Notes under the pieces: generated by a model | The model's input: only the letters and a program-made list of their open reading frames with translations | The model's database searches: none | What the model was told of the DNA's origin: nothing | Position numbers and translations under genes: made by a program | Source: Fidelibacterota bacterium | GTDB lineage: Bacteria; Fidelibacterota; UBA2242 | Length of the DNA: 8,999 bases | Assembly (NCBI GenBank): GCA_030655795.1 | Contig: JAUSPJ010000031.1 | Location: forward strand, 1-8,999 | Direction of reading: 5' to 3' | Shown: positions 1-6,289 of the stretch, piece after piece | Position numbering within the stretch: the stretch's first letter is position 1 | Layout: each line of letters begins with the position of its first letter

Positions 1-1781
1 TCTTCTATCAGGATATTGCGTCCCTGTTCCTGTTCTACTAGTGGCTCGAAGTAATTCACCAGCCGCTGTTCCGCTTTTTCAACAGGTTTCCACAGGGATG
101 TACCCAGGGCGGCTAAAACAATATTCATCCCTTTCAGCTGGTAATCACAAAACAGCAGCGATTCACCTGCCGGTGACGGGTAAAAGGACCCGAACTTCCG
201 CGATGTCAATTGGTAGCGCTGCCCGGTTTGCATATGAACCGCGTAAATATTATCAATGCCCGACCACGGCGAATCGTAGAGCAGATAGTCACCATAAAAA
301 ACCGGGAATGTAATATCTTCCGAACCCGGCGGAATGATATCGGTCTGGCTGCCGCTCGCATGCTCCAGAACCGTCAATGCCCGCAAACCGTTTCGCTGGC
401 GGGTAAACCCGATTTTCCGGCCGTCTTCCGACCACACCGGAGTTTTAATAGAGTAATTTTCAGGATTGGGGAATGTCTGAATTTCACGGCCATTCTTCAC
501 ATCCAGTATCACCAGCGAACAGTGCCGGTCAAGGTCCTGTTTCACCGCTACAATCTGTTTTCCGTCGGGTGACATTGCCGGCGCGAAATATTTTCCCTTT
601 TGGGTAATCTGCTTTCGTGTGTCCGATTGGATATCATACACAATCACGTCGGAAAAACTCTGCGCCCACCAGCGTGGATCGATATTTTGAACGCTCCAGG
701 TGATTTTACCGGCATTGACTGAAATTCCATCGGTGTAGTCAATCTGAATTATCCGCTTTTCCTTGCCCTCAGGAGTCAGCCGGACCAGTGTATAAGGATC
801 GGCCAGGCCGGTCTTTAAGGCTACGATACTGCCGTCGATAATGCGGTGCGGGAATTTATAATTTGTCCAGACTTGCTTTTCCTTTTGATTCACTATGTCC
901 ACCGGTGTCTCAGTGAGCCCGTCTATCTGTTCCGCCCACAATGTCTGTAGTTCATTCATTGTATCATCATAAGTGTTGCGGACGTTGCGGCCGGTAATTT
1001 TTTTCATGGAACGGCTAAACGACCAGGGCCAGTAGGAATATTTCGAAGAACGCCGCATTACCGCTGACCAGGTATCAGCGCCAAATTCCCGTCGGTTATG
1101 CGTCACTAATTGATACCCAAGCGCGTAATAATTCGGATAGTAGTCTTTGTAACTTCGCAGATAGGCTTTATAATAGGAATAACGCTGGCCGGAAAGCAGG
1201 AGTGTCCGAATTCCCATATCGAAAATCGGCTGGCGTCCCCGGCCGGAATTGCTCAGCGCCGTTTCAATAGCCACGGCATCACCTTCAATAAACCAGAGCG
1301 GCGTCCCGAAAAAGGTAAAAGCGCCCAGCCCAAGATCACCGAAACAGATTCCCGCCAGGCGATTGAACCCACGGTCAAAGGCATCGAACTGAGCCATATG
1401 CCGGCCTTCATGGACGGCCAGTAGATGGTACCAGTCCAGCGTACCGCCAAATTCATCCTGTGGAACAACCGGGTACCACTCACTCATCCGCGGAAGATAC
1501 CCAACCCAACCGTTCGCCGTTGCACTGCGGCTGTTCAGAACCACCGGCCATTTGTGCAATCGAGAATACATGGTTTTTTCCAGGGATGGACGCAGGTATT
1601 CCAGCGTATTCGCCACCCGCTGTCCCTCGGCAAGCAGCTCTTCCGGAACAATAATATCAAAGTAATCAGTGCGGATTTTCTTCCATTGAATGCCCGGCGG
1701 ATGCTGCTCGGCGTTTAACTGTGCCGGTAATTGGGTATGGACCAGTAAACAGATCAGCGCTAATAAAGTGAAGCGTTTCAT
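1..1781 (-). CDS. Secreted gluzincin-type metallopeptidase-like protein with PD40/WD40 propeller (3' end outside window)
   Basis: I read an unbroken minus-strand frame from ATG at 1781 to the window edge: 593 full codons, no stop. Residues 1-21 look like a Sec signal peptide: MKR, a hydrophobic stretch (FTLLALICLLV), then a likely cut after LPAQ. An HEGRH zinc motif lies at residues 124-128. WFIEGD follows, with E166 a plausible third zinc ligand, as in gluzincins (HExxH...E). From about residue 390 there are PD40-type propeller blades: YFAPAMSPDG at 398-407 and a weaker PVWSEDG ending near 454. In this family a peptidase-MA-like domain precedes a TolB-like propeller; the substrate is unknown. 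The start is fixed by the signal peptide, because the ATG at 1789 reads only M-K-K-stop and overlaps it as ATGA. The ribosome binding site is weak. It is downstream of the Vor operon terminator, so probably a separate unit. Periplasmic or outer-membrane location is inferred. Confidence 0.85.
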   Translation of the reverse strand, partial: MKRFTLLALICLLVHTQLPAQLNAEQHPPGIQWKKIRTDYFDIIVPEELLAEGQRVANTLEYLRPSLEKTMYSRLHKWPVVLNSRSATANGWVGYLPRMSEWYPVVPQDEFGGTLDWYHLLAVHEGRHMAQFDAFDRGFNRLAGICFGDLGLGAFTFFGTPLWFIEGDAVAIETALSNSGRGRQPIFDMGIRTLLLSGQRYSYYKAYLRSYKDYYPNYYALGYQLVTHNRREFGADTWSAVMRRSSKYSYWPWSFSRSMKKITGRNVRNTYDDTMNELQTLWAEQIDGLTETPVDIVNQKEKQVWTNYKFPHRIIDGSIVALKTGLADPYTLVRLTPEGKEKRIIQIDYTDGISVNAGKITWSVQNIDPRWWAQSFSDVIVYDIQSDTRKQITQKGKYFAPAMSPDGKQIVAVKQDLDRHCSLVILDVKNGREIQTFPNPENYSIKTPVWSEDGRKIGFTRQRNGLRALTVLEHASGSQTDIIPPGSEDITFPVFYGDYLLYDSPWSGIDNIYAVHMQTGQRYQLTSRKFGSFYPSPAGESLLFCDYQLKGMNIVLAALGTSLWKPVEKAEQRLVNYFEPLVEQEQGRNILIE

Positions 1782-1782
1782 T

Positions 1783-1812
1783 TTTTCATTTTATTCTCAG
1801 CGTTAATATAAT
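1783..1812 (+). promoter_or_regulatory. Possible sigma-70-like promoter reading into the hairpin array
   Basis: A perfect TATAAT lies at 1807-1812, with TTTTCA at 1783-1788 as a 4-of-6 match to TTGACA at 18-bp spacing. A transcript would start near 1819 and run into the palindromes at 1868-2079. The region is AT-rich, so a chance match is quite possible. The same bases also give a TATATT on the minus strand (1809-1804), which could instead serve the peptidase gene starting at 1781. Confidence 0.3.
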
Positions 1813-1823
1813 GTTCCGGCAAT

Positions 1824-1844
1824 AATAATAAAAAGCCTCTTCCG
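1824..1844. repeat. 21-bp direct repeat, copy 1
   Basis: These 21 bases (aataataaaaa followed by gcctcttccg) recur exactly at 2123-2143. The second copy is the left arm and flank of the operon terminator. This copy lacks the matching right arm (GAAGAGGC), so it cannot form that hairpin. It looks like a duplicated piece of terminator bordering the palindrome-rich stretch. Confidence 0.85.
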
Positions 1845-1918
1845 TATCATAATCCCGAAGCGAAATAATGCCATAGGCATGCCTTTCCAAAGGAATCTTC
1901 GATCGGCATAAACACTAA

Positions 1919-1938
1919 CCACTCAATTTATTGAGTGG
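1919..1938. repeat. Hairpin, 8-bp stem with TTTA loop
   Basis: CCACTCAA, loop TTTA, TTGAGTGG: a perfect 8-bp stem. The core AATTTATT is shared with the hairpin at 1963-1976, suggesting related palindromic units. It sits inside the possible non-coding RNA. Confidence 0.7.
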
Positions 1939-1962
1939 ATCTGATGCTCATGGTAGTACTTG

Positions 1963-1976
1963 CCGAATTTATTCGG
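1963..1976. repeat. Hairpin, 5-bp stem with TTTA loop
   Basis: CCGAA, loop TTTA, TTCGG: a perfect 5-bp stem with the same loop and AATTTATT core as the hairpin at 1919-1938. A G-T pair (1962/1977) can extend it by one. Confidence 0.6.
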
Positions 1977-1983
1977 TTGGTGC

Positions 1984-2025
1984 CCCGACTACTCCGAAAG
2001 GAGTCCCGGTTGGGAAAGTCGGGAC
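1984..2025. repeat. Branched inverted repeat able to form a three-way junction
   Basis: A 7-bp closing stem, CCCGACT (1984-1990) with AGTCGGG (2017-2023), encloses two hairpins back to back: ACTCC-GAAA-GGAGT (1991-2004, a GNRA tetraloop) and CCC-GGTT-GGG (2005-2014), leaving only two unpaired A residues. A competing stem is also possible: GTCCCG (2003-2008) with CGGGAC (2020-2025), which excludes the closing stem. The pairing is read directly from the sequence; that it folds as RNA is inferred. Confidence 0.6.
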
Positions 2026-2047
2026 GACAGGTTGAAGCCATTCTATC

Positions 2048-2079
2048 CCATCCGGCAGCTGCCGGATGGTTATTTTTTT
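2048..2079 (+). terminator. Perfect 22-bp palindrome plus T tract, plus-strand intrinsic terminator
   Basis: CCATCCGGCAG at 2048-2058 is followed immediately by its exact reverse complement to 2069, then TTA and seven T residues (2073-2079). This is a strong GC-rich stem with a U tract on the plus strand. No plus-strand gene lies upstream in the window, so if used it would end a transcript starting in this intergenic region. Confidence 0.6.
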
Positions 2080-2122
2080 CCGAAGCCTAACTAAGAAACA
2101 TTCAGCAGCGAGGCCCCGTAAC

Positions 2123-2143
2123 AATAATAAAAAGCCTCTTCCG
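2123..2143. repeat. 21-bp direct repeat, copy 2 (within the operon terminator)
   Basis: Exact match to 1824-1844. Here the repeat forms one arm of the functional-looking terminator hairpin at 2133-2161. The copies start 299 bp apart; deleting one copy plus the spacer would still leave a single intact terminator. Confidence 0.85.
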
Positions 2144-2161
2144 CATTTAACAGAAGAGGCT
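2126..2161 (-). terminator. Intrinsic terminator of the ilvE-vor operon
   Basis: Read on the minus strand, AGCCTCTTC (2161-2153), an 11-nt loop and GAAGAGGCT (2141-2133) form a 9-bp stem followed by TTTTATTA. It begins about 25 bp after the stop of the last operon gene at 2186. The plus-strand reading also carries a TCTTTTAT tail, so it could be bidirectional. Confidence 0.85.
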
Positions 2162-2185
2162 CTTTTATAAGAAGGAAGAATAAAA

Positions 2186-3616
2186 CTATTTTTTCAGGTT
2201 CTTAATAAACTCCGCTCCCCGCAGGATGGCTTTCTGATTCAGTTCCACCAGGTTTTTCCGTTTCAGGACGTCGCCCAGGGATTCCAGAACAACTTTCTGA
2301 GACATCAGGTCTTTGTATTCAATCAGAGCGCCGACAATCACCATATTGGCGGTTTTGGTATTGCCCAGTTCGTCGGCCAGTTTTGTTGCCGGAATGGGGA
2401 TAATATCGACATCGTCCCGGACCGGTTTGCGGTCGATCAGAGAATCGTCGTATATGATCAAGCCGCCGGAAATCACATCGTTTTCAAACTTATCCAGCGA
2501 GGGCCGGTTCATGGCAATCAGAATTGTGGGATTGGCCACCAGGGGTGAACCGATTTTCTTTTTGGAAATTTTAACGCTGCAGTTGGCCGTACCGCCGCGC
2601 ATTTCCGGTCCGTAAGACGGCAACCAGCTGACTTCATAATTGTGCCGCATACCCATCTCAGACAGCACGGTCCCCAGGCTCAACACACCCTGCCCGCCAA
2701 AACCGGCGACCTTGATCTCCTCATTAATAGGCTTATCCTGAAACTGACTGATTTTCTCCAGATCGACCTGCGCCGTTTCAAGATCCAAAATGTCGTGCAA
2801 CTCATCATTCTTCACATCTTTCCGGGCAAATTTTCGTCCTTCAAATTCAATGGAAATGTCTTTGCATACGCCCAGGGGAAAATATTTTTCCAGGACCTCT
2901 TTTACCCAAAGTTTTGAACGGCTGGGCGTCATTTTCAATTGGGACGGACAGGCAGCTAAGACTTCAATAAAAGAGAACCCGTTTTTCTCTATTTGCAGTT
3001 TCAGCGCTTTGCGAACAGTTTGTCGGGTATGCATGGTTGACTTGGTATCGCCGATCATGACACGTTCTACAAAAACCGGAGCATCGAGGGTTGCAATTAT
3101 TTCACTCATGCGAATTGGATAACCTTCGTTCTCAACTGTCCGCCCACGTGGTGTTGTCATTGTTTTCTGCCCGATCAGGGTTGTCGGCGCCATCTGTCCG
3201 CCGGTCATACCATAGACCGCATTGTTGACAAAGAACACCGTAATTCCTTCACCACGATTGGCAGCATGTATGATTTCAGCCGTTCCGATTGCAGCCAGAT
3301 CGCCGTCGCCCTGGTAACTGATCACAATACTCCCGGGATGAGCGCGCTTAATACCGGTAGCCGCTGCCGGTGCCCGCCCGTGCGCGACCTGCACATTGCC
3401 GGTATGAAAGTAGTAATAGGCAAATACACTGCAGCCAACCGGGCTGATAAAGATGGTTTTGTCCCGGACGCCGAAATCTTCCAGCGCTTCCGCGATCAGT
3501 TTATGAAGGACACCGTGACCGCAACCGGGACAATAGGTAGTTGTCAATTTATCCGATCCCGGACGGCGTTCATAGACATCAAAAAAACTGGATGATTTTT
3601 TTAAGATTGTATTCAT
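2186..3616 (-). CDS. 2-oxoacid:ferredoxin oxidoreductase, fused beta (TPP) and gamma subunits
   Basis: This catalyses CoA-dependent oxidative decarboxylation of 2-oxo acids with ferredoxin as acceptor, together with the alpha and ferredoxin subunits encoded just upstream. The beta part (about 1-253) has CPGCGHG (C29, C32), C62 in PVGCS and C223 in AACPS, the four expected ligands of the proximal [4Fe-4S] cluster. The TPP/Mg site is GDGD at 103-106, then NN at 131-132 before YGMTGGQ. FPLGVCKD at 246-253 ends this domain as in ketoisovalerate-type beta subunits. After a linker, the gamma domain (about 300-476) shows GFGGQGV at 305-311 and YGPEMRGGTANC at 335-346. In many organisms these two are separate genes of about 250 and 180 residues. 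The start overlaps the vorB stop by four bases (ATGA, 3613-3616) and has a GAGG ribosome binding site. A KOR (2-oxoglutarate) role cannot be excluded; ketoisovalerate is favoured by the family resemblance and the ilvE neighbour. Confidence 0.93.
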   Translation of the reverse strand: MNTILKKSSSFFDVYERRPGSDKLTTTYCPGCGHGVLHKLIAEALEDFGVRDKTIFISPVGCSVFAYYYFHTGNVQVAHGRAPAAATGIKRAHPGSIVISYQGDGDLAAIGTAEIIHAANRGEGITVFFVNNAVYGMTGGQMAPTTLIGQKTMTTPRGRTVENEGYPIRMSEIIATLDAPVFVERVMIGDTKSTMHTRQTVRKALKLQIEKNGFSFIEVLAACPSQLKMTPSRSKLWVKEVLEKYFPLGVCKDISIEFEGRKFARKDVKNDELHDILDLETAQVDLEKISQFQDKPINEEIKVAGFGGQGVLSLGTVLSEMGMRHNYEVSWLPSYGPEMRGGTANCSVKISKKKIGSPLVANPTILIAMNRPSLDKFENDVISGGLIIYDDSLIDRKPVRDDVDIIPIPATKLADELGNTKTANMVIVGALIEYKDLMSQKVVLESLGDVLKRKNLVELNQKAILRGAEFIKNLKK

Positions 3617-4665
3617 GATAACCTCATCAGTTTCATTACTTCATCATGAATTTCCTTCGTGGATGGTACATTACCACCCATGCGGGTATACAGATGAACC
3701 GGTTTACGCCCTTCCACCAGAAGACGAACATCATCAACGAGCTGGCCGTTGCTCATTTCCACCGTCAGGAAAAATTTGGTGGTTTCGGTCAGTTTTTCAA
3801 GCGCCTTCTTCGGAAAAGGAAAGAGAGTTATCGGTCGCAGCATGCCGGCTTTGACGCCCTTTTCCCGCAATTCATCAACCACGGTCTGGATAATCCGGGA
3901 AATAATGCCGTATCCAATCAGAACGATTTCCGCATCGTCGGTACGATACTCCTCGGCGCGCTGTTCCTGCTCTTCGATAATTGCATATTTTTGCTGGAGT
4001 TTCTGGTTGTGACGTTCCAGATCATCGGGATCGAGGTCGATGGACGTAATCAAATTATTCGATGTTTCATCGTTGCCTTTGATTGCCCAGGCTTTTTCCG
4101 GAATAGTGATCACCGGTTCGGGAAATTCCACCGGCTCCATCATCTGCCCGATAAATCCGTCGGATAATACGTAAACCGGGTTCCGGTATTTATCAGCAAG
4201 ATCAAACGCCAGCATCCCAAAATCACACATTTCCTGGACGGAATTCGGCGCTAAAACAAGAACTTTATAATTACCGTGACCGCCCCCTTTGACCACCTGG
4301 TTGTAATCACTCTGTTCCGGGGCAATATTTCCCAGACCGGGGCCGCCACGGACAACATCCACGATTACACAGGGCAGTTCCGCGCCGGCACAGTATGAAA
4401 CACCTTCCTGTTTCAGACTGATACCCGGACCTGATGAAGCCGTCATCACCCGTTCACCGGCTGAAGATGCTCCGTAGACCATATTTATCGCAGCCACTTC
4501 GCTTTCGGCCTGAACGAATGTTCCACCTGCCAGCGGCATGTACATCGCAGCCGCATGCGCGATTTCACTGGCGGGTGTAATCGGATACCCGTAATAGGCC
4601 CGGCAACCAGCCAGGATAGCGCCTTTGACAACCGCTTCATTCCCTTTTAAAAATTGTTTTGCCAT
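3613..4665 (-). CDS. vorB: 3-methyl-2-oxobutanoate (ketoisovalerate):ferredoxin oxidoreductase alpha subunit VorB
   Basis: The alpha subunit supplies part of the TPP pyrophosphate and substrate site. At 350 residues it is full length for VorB-type proteins. The N-terminal half carries YGYPITP (YPITP at 27-31), QAESEVAAI with E54/E56 (the region of the glutamate that activates TPP), then SSGPGISL, GAELPCVIVDVVRGGPGLGN and GGGHG, all hallmarks of this family. The C-terminal part (about 245-340) is the transketolase-C-like domain II. The start ATG at 4665 has a strong AAGGTGAGG site. It begins 16 bp after the ferredoxin subunit and its stop overlaps the fused beta-gamma start, so the subunits are probably translationally coupled. 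The symbol follows the naming in which VorB is the alpha subunit; other schemes call it vorA or korA. Substrate choice is inferred, not proved. Confidence 0.9.
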   Translation of the reverse strand: MAKQFLKGNEAVVKGAILAGCRAYYGYPITPASEIAHAAAMYMPLAGGTFVQAESEVAAINMVYGASSAGERVMTASSGPGISLKQEGVSYCAGAELPCVIVDVVRGGPGLGNIAPEQSDYNQVVKGGGHGNYKVLVLAPNSVQEMCDFGMLAFDLADKYRNPVYVLSDGFIGQMMEPVEFPEPVITIPEKAWAIKGNDETSNNLITSIDLDPDDLERHNQKLQQKYAIIEEQEQRAEEYRTDDAEIVLIGYGIISRIIQTVVDELREKGVKAGMLRPITLFPFPKKALEKLTETTKFFLTVEMSNGQLVDDVRLLVEGRKPVHLYTRMGGNVPSTKEIHDEVMKLMRLS

Positions 4666-4681
4666 ATCTACCTCACCTTCT

Positions 4682-5032
4682 CTATTGGGAATCTTTAATT
4701 GGTTTCAGACAATTTGTGCAGATGAGCACTTCCGGTTTTTCGTCCGTGTGGAATACCTTATAGTCACCGCCGCAATGCGAACAGGCCGCGGTTTCGGTCA
4801 TTAAATCCCAGCGTTTGAACACGGTAATAGCGCCGGGTTCCGGGCAGGTATAGAAACAGATACCGCAGCCGGTGCAGTCCTCGCCTTTGTAAGCAGAAGG
4901 GTGATACCCGTGGGTGTTAAACTTATCGGACAAAAACAATACGTCAACCGGACAGGCTTCAATACAGAGTTCGCAACCTTTGCACTCCTCGGTATTGATC
5001 ACCAGATGTCCTCTGCTTTTTGATATTGCCAT
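4682..5032 (-). CDS. 2-oxoacid:ferredoxin oxidoreductase delta (ferredoxin-like) subunit with four-Cys C-terminal tail
   Basis: Two [4Fe-4S] motifs are visible: C17-x2-C20-x2-C23-x3-C27-P and C53-x2-C56-x2-C59-x3-C63-P. They carry electrons from the TPP/proximal cluster site to free ferredoxin. The gene directly precedes vorB by 16 bp, the usual D-A-B order. The protein has 116 residues, longer than the 70-90 typical of VorD/KorD. The extra C-terminal part (about 80-116) contains two more pairs, C84-x2-C87 and C105-x2-C108, spaced like a small zinc ribbon. That fold is inferred from the cysteine pattern only; another metal site is possible. The start ATG at 5032 has GGAG eight bases upstream. 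It is cytosolic, with no signal peptide. Confidence 0.9.
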   Translation of the reverse strand: MAISKSRGHLVINTEECKGCELCIEACPVDVLFLSDKFNTHGYHPSAYKGEDCTGCGICFYTCPEPGAITVFKRWDLMTETAACSHCGGDYKVFHTDEKPEVLICTNCLKPIKDSQ

Positions 5033-5061
5033 AATTCACTCCATTTATAAATGATTATTCA

Positions 5062-6246
5062 TCAATTCTTAAACTGTCTGTAGGTTTGCCTGAAACCATC
5101 CAGGGATCTCACAATTGTCTCTTCCGGAACACACAGGGCAATCCGAAAATGTCCCGGTCGATGAAAGCCGCTGCCCGGAGTAGTCAGAATCAATCGGTCC
5201 TGCAGCGCCTTGACAAAAGCCACATCATCGGGAATCGGCGATCGGGGAAACACATAAAAGGTACCTTCCGGTTTTATCAGATCATAACCTATGTCGGTCA
5301 ACCCATCACACATGAGATCCCGGCGTTTTTGATACACCGCCACATCCACTTTCGCATTCAGGACATGCTTGACAACCCGCTGCATCAGCGCCGGGGCATT
5401 GATATAGCCCAGAATCCGGTTGCAAAATGTGGCCGCATTGACGATTGTATCCGCATCTTCAATCAGCGGGCTGACCGCCAGATATCCGATCCGTTCACCG
5501 GCAACCGACAGATCTTTGGAAAAGGATGTCGCCAGAATTGTATTGCGATAATAACGCAGCGGCGAATGATAGGTCCAGCCGTTAAAAATGATTTTCTTAT
5601 AGGGTTCATCGGCCAGCAGATAAATCGGATGATCCAGTTCCCGGCTTTTTTGCTGCAACAGATCACCCAGATTTTTCAGCATCTGTTCCGAATACACCCG
5701 CCCGCTTGGATTGTTGGGTGTATTAATAATGACGACTTTGGTTCGCGGATTTATTTTCTGATTCAGGTCATCCAAATCCGGCAGTAATTCCGAAGTTGAT
5801 TCCGATATAATCCGAACGCCCTGATGATTGTCGATATAGAAATTATACTCGGCAAAAAAGGGCGCAATCACGACAATCTCGTCACCGGGATCGAGAACCG
5901 ATTTGAGAAAAACATTGATCGCCCCGGCGGCGCCACAGGTCATAATAACATGATTTTCAGTAAATGGCAGTCCGCTCTCCTGGCTGAGCAACCCGGCAAT
6001 GGAATGGCGGGTGTCCGGATAACCGGCATTGGGCATATAACCATGCACAAAATCGCCGCTTTTCTTGGATTCATCAGCCAATACCCGATCGAATTCCGGC
6101 GGCGATGGCAAATCAGGATTCCCCAGGGAAAAATCATATACATTTGCGCTGCCGTGTTCTTTTTTCAGGATAATTCCCGTTTCGAACATCTTTCGGATCC
6201 AGGACGACCTGGTGATACTATCAGTGATCTTTTTTGAGATGGGCAT
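5062..6246 (-). CDS. Class I/II pyridoxal-phosphate-dependent aminotransferase
   Basis: This is a fold-type I aminotransferase of normal length (394 aa). Visible PLP-site features are the CGAAGA turn (104-109), NTPNNPSG (175-182, with N179 as the ring-contacting Asn), ADEPY (D213, Y216), SFSKDLS with the Schiff-base lysine K244, GERIGY (R252), and the substrate-carboxylate arginine R368 in HFRIAL. The exact amino acid cannot be told from sequence; relatives annotated as aspartate, aromatic or alanine aminotransferases all share these motifs. It sits 29 bp before the ferredoxin subunit and 43 bp after the CMD-like gene, so it probably supplies 2-oxo acids to the Vor complex or regenerates glutamate. 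An AGGGA site precedes the ATG. I place it in the operon with high confidence and its substrate with low confidence. Confidence 0.9.
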   Translation of the reverse strand: MPISKKITDSITRSSWIRKMFETGIILKKEHGSANVYDFSLGNPDLPSPPEFDRVLADESKKSGDFVHGYMPNAGYPDTRHSIAGLLSQESGLPFTENHVIMTCGAAGAINVFLKSVLDPGDEIVVIAPFFAEYNFYIDNHQGVRIISESTSELLPDLDDLNQKINPRTKVVIINTPNNPSGRVYSEQMLKNLGDLLQQKSRELDHPIYLLADEPYKKIIFNGWTYHSPLRYYRNTILATSFSKDLSVAGERIGYLAVSPLIEDADTIVNAATFCNRILGYINAPALMQRVVKHVLNAKVDVAVYQKRRDLMCDGLTDIGYDLIKPEGTFYVFPRSPIPDDVAFVKALQDRLILTTPGSGFHRPGHFRIALCVPEETIVRSLDGFRQTYRQFKN

Positions 6247-6289
6247 GGTGTTCCCTGTTTTTCAATTAATTCATTCTCACTACTGAGAA

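Larger units (their letters stand above)
1819..2079 (+). ncRNA. Candidate structured non-coding RNA (or cluster of REP-like palindromes)
   Basis: This non-coding stretch contains a dense row of inverted repeats: ATGCC/GGCAT at 1868-1880, CCTT/AAGG at 1882-1893, CCACTCAA/TTGAGTGG at 1919-1938, CCGAA/TTCGG at 1963-1976, a branched fold at 1984-2023, and a palindrome at 2048-2069 followed by T residues at 2073-2079. With the possible promoter at 1783-1812 it has the layout promoter, folded body, intrinsic terminator on the plus strand, where no gene is present. I recognise no known RNA family. Equally likely is a cluster of interspersed palindromic repeats with no transcript of its own. Confidence 0.3.

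Noticed and set aside
1778..1789. Three-codon upstream ORF (M-K-K-stop) overlapping the peptidase start as ATGA
   Set aside because: Could couple translation, but it arises from a short A run next to the start and has no clear ribosome binding site; not enough to call a regulatory element.
2012..2040. Superficial likeness of GGGAAAGTCGGG to the conserved GAGGAAAGTCCGGGC of RNase P RNA
   Set aside because: Only a short partial match; the conserved 3' P4 partner and the overall length and domain layout of RNase P RNA are absent.
1868..2079. CRISPR-like array
   Set aside because: The hairpins are of different sequence and irregular spacing, with no repeat-spacer period and no cas genes.
3646..4167. 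173-codon plus-strand ORF
   Set aside because: Antisense to vorB, with no family resemblance; a by-product of codon use on the coding strand.
5086..5787. 233-codon plus-strand ORF
   Set aside because: It lies entirely antisense to the class I aminotransferase, whose frame has every expected PLP motif; the antisense protein resembles no family.
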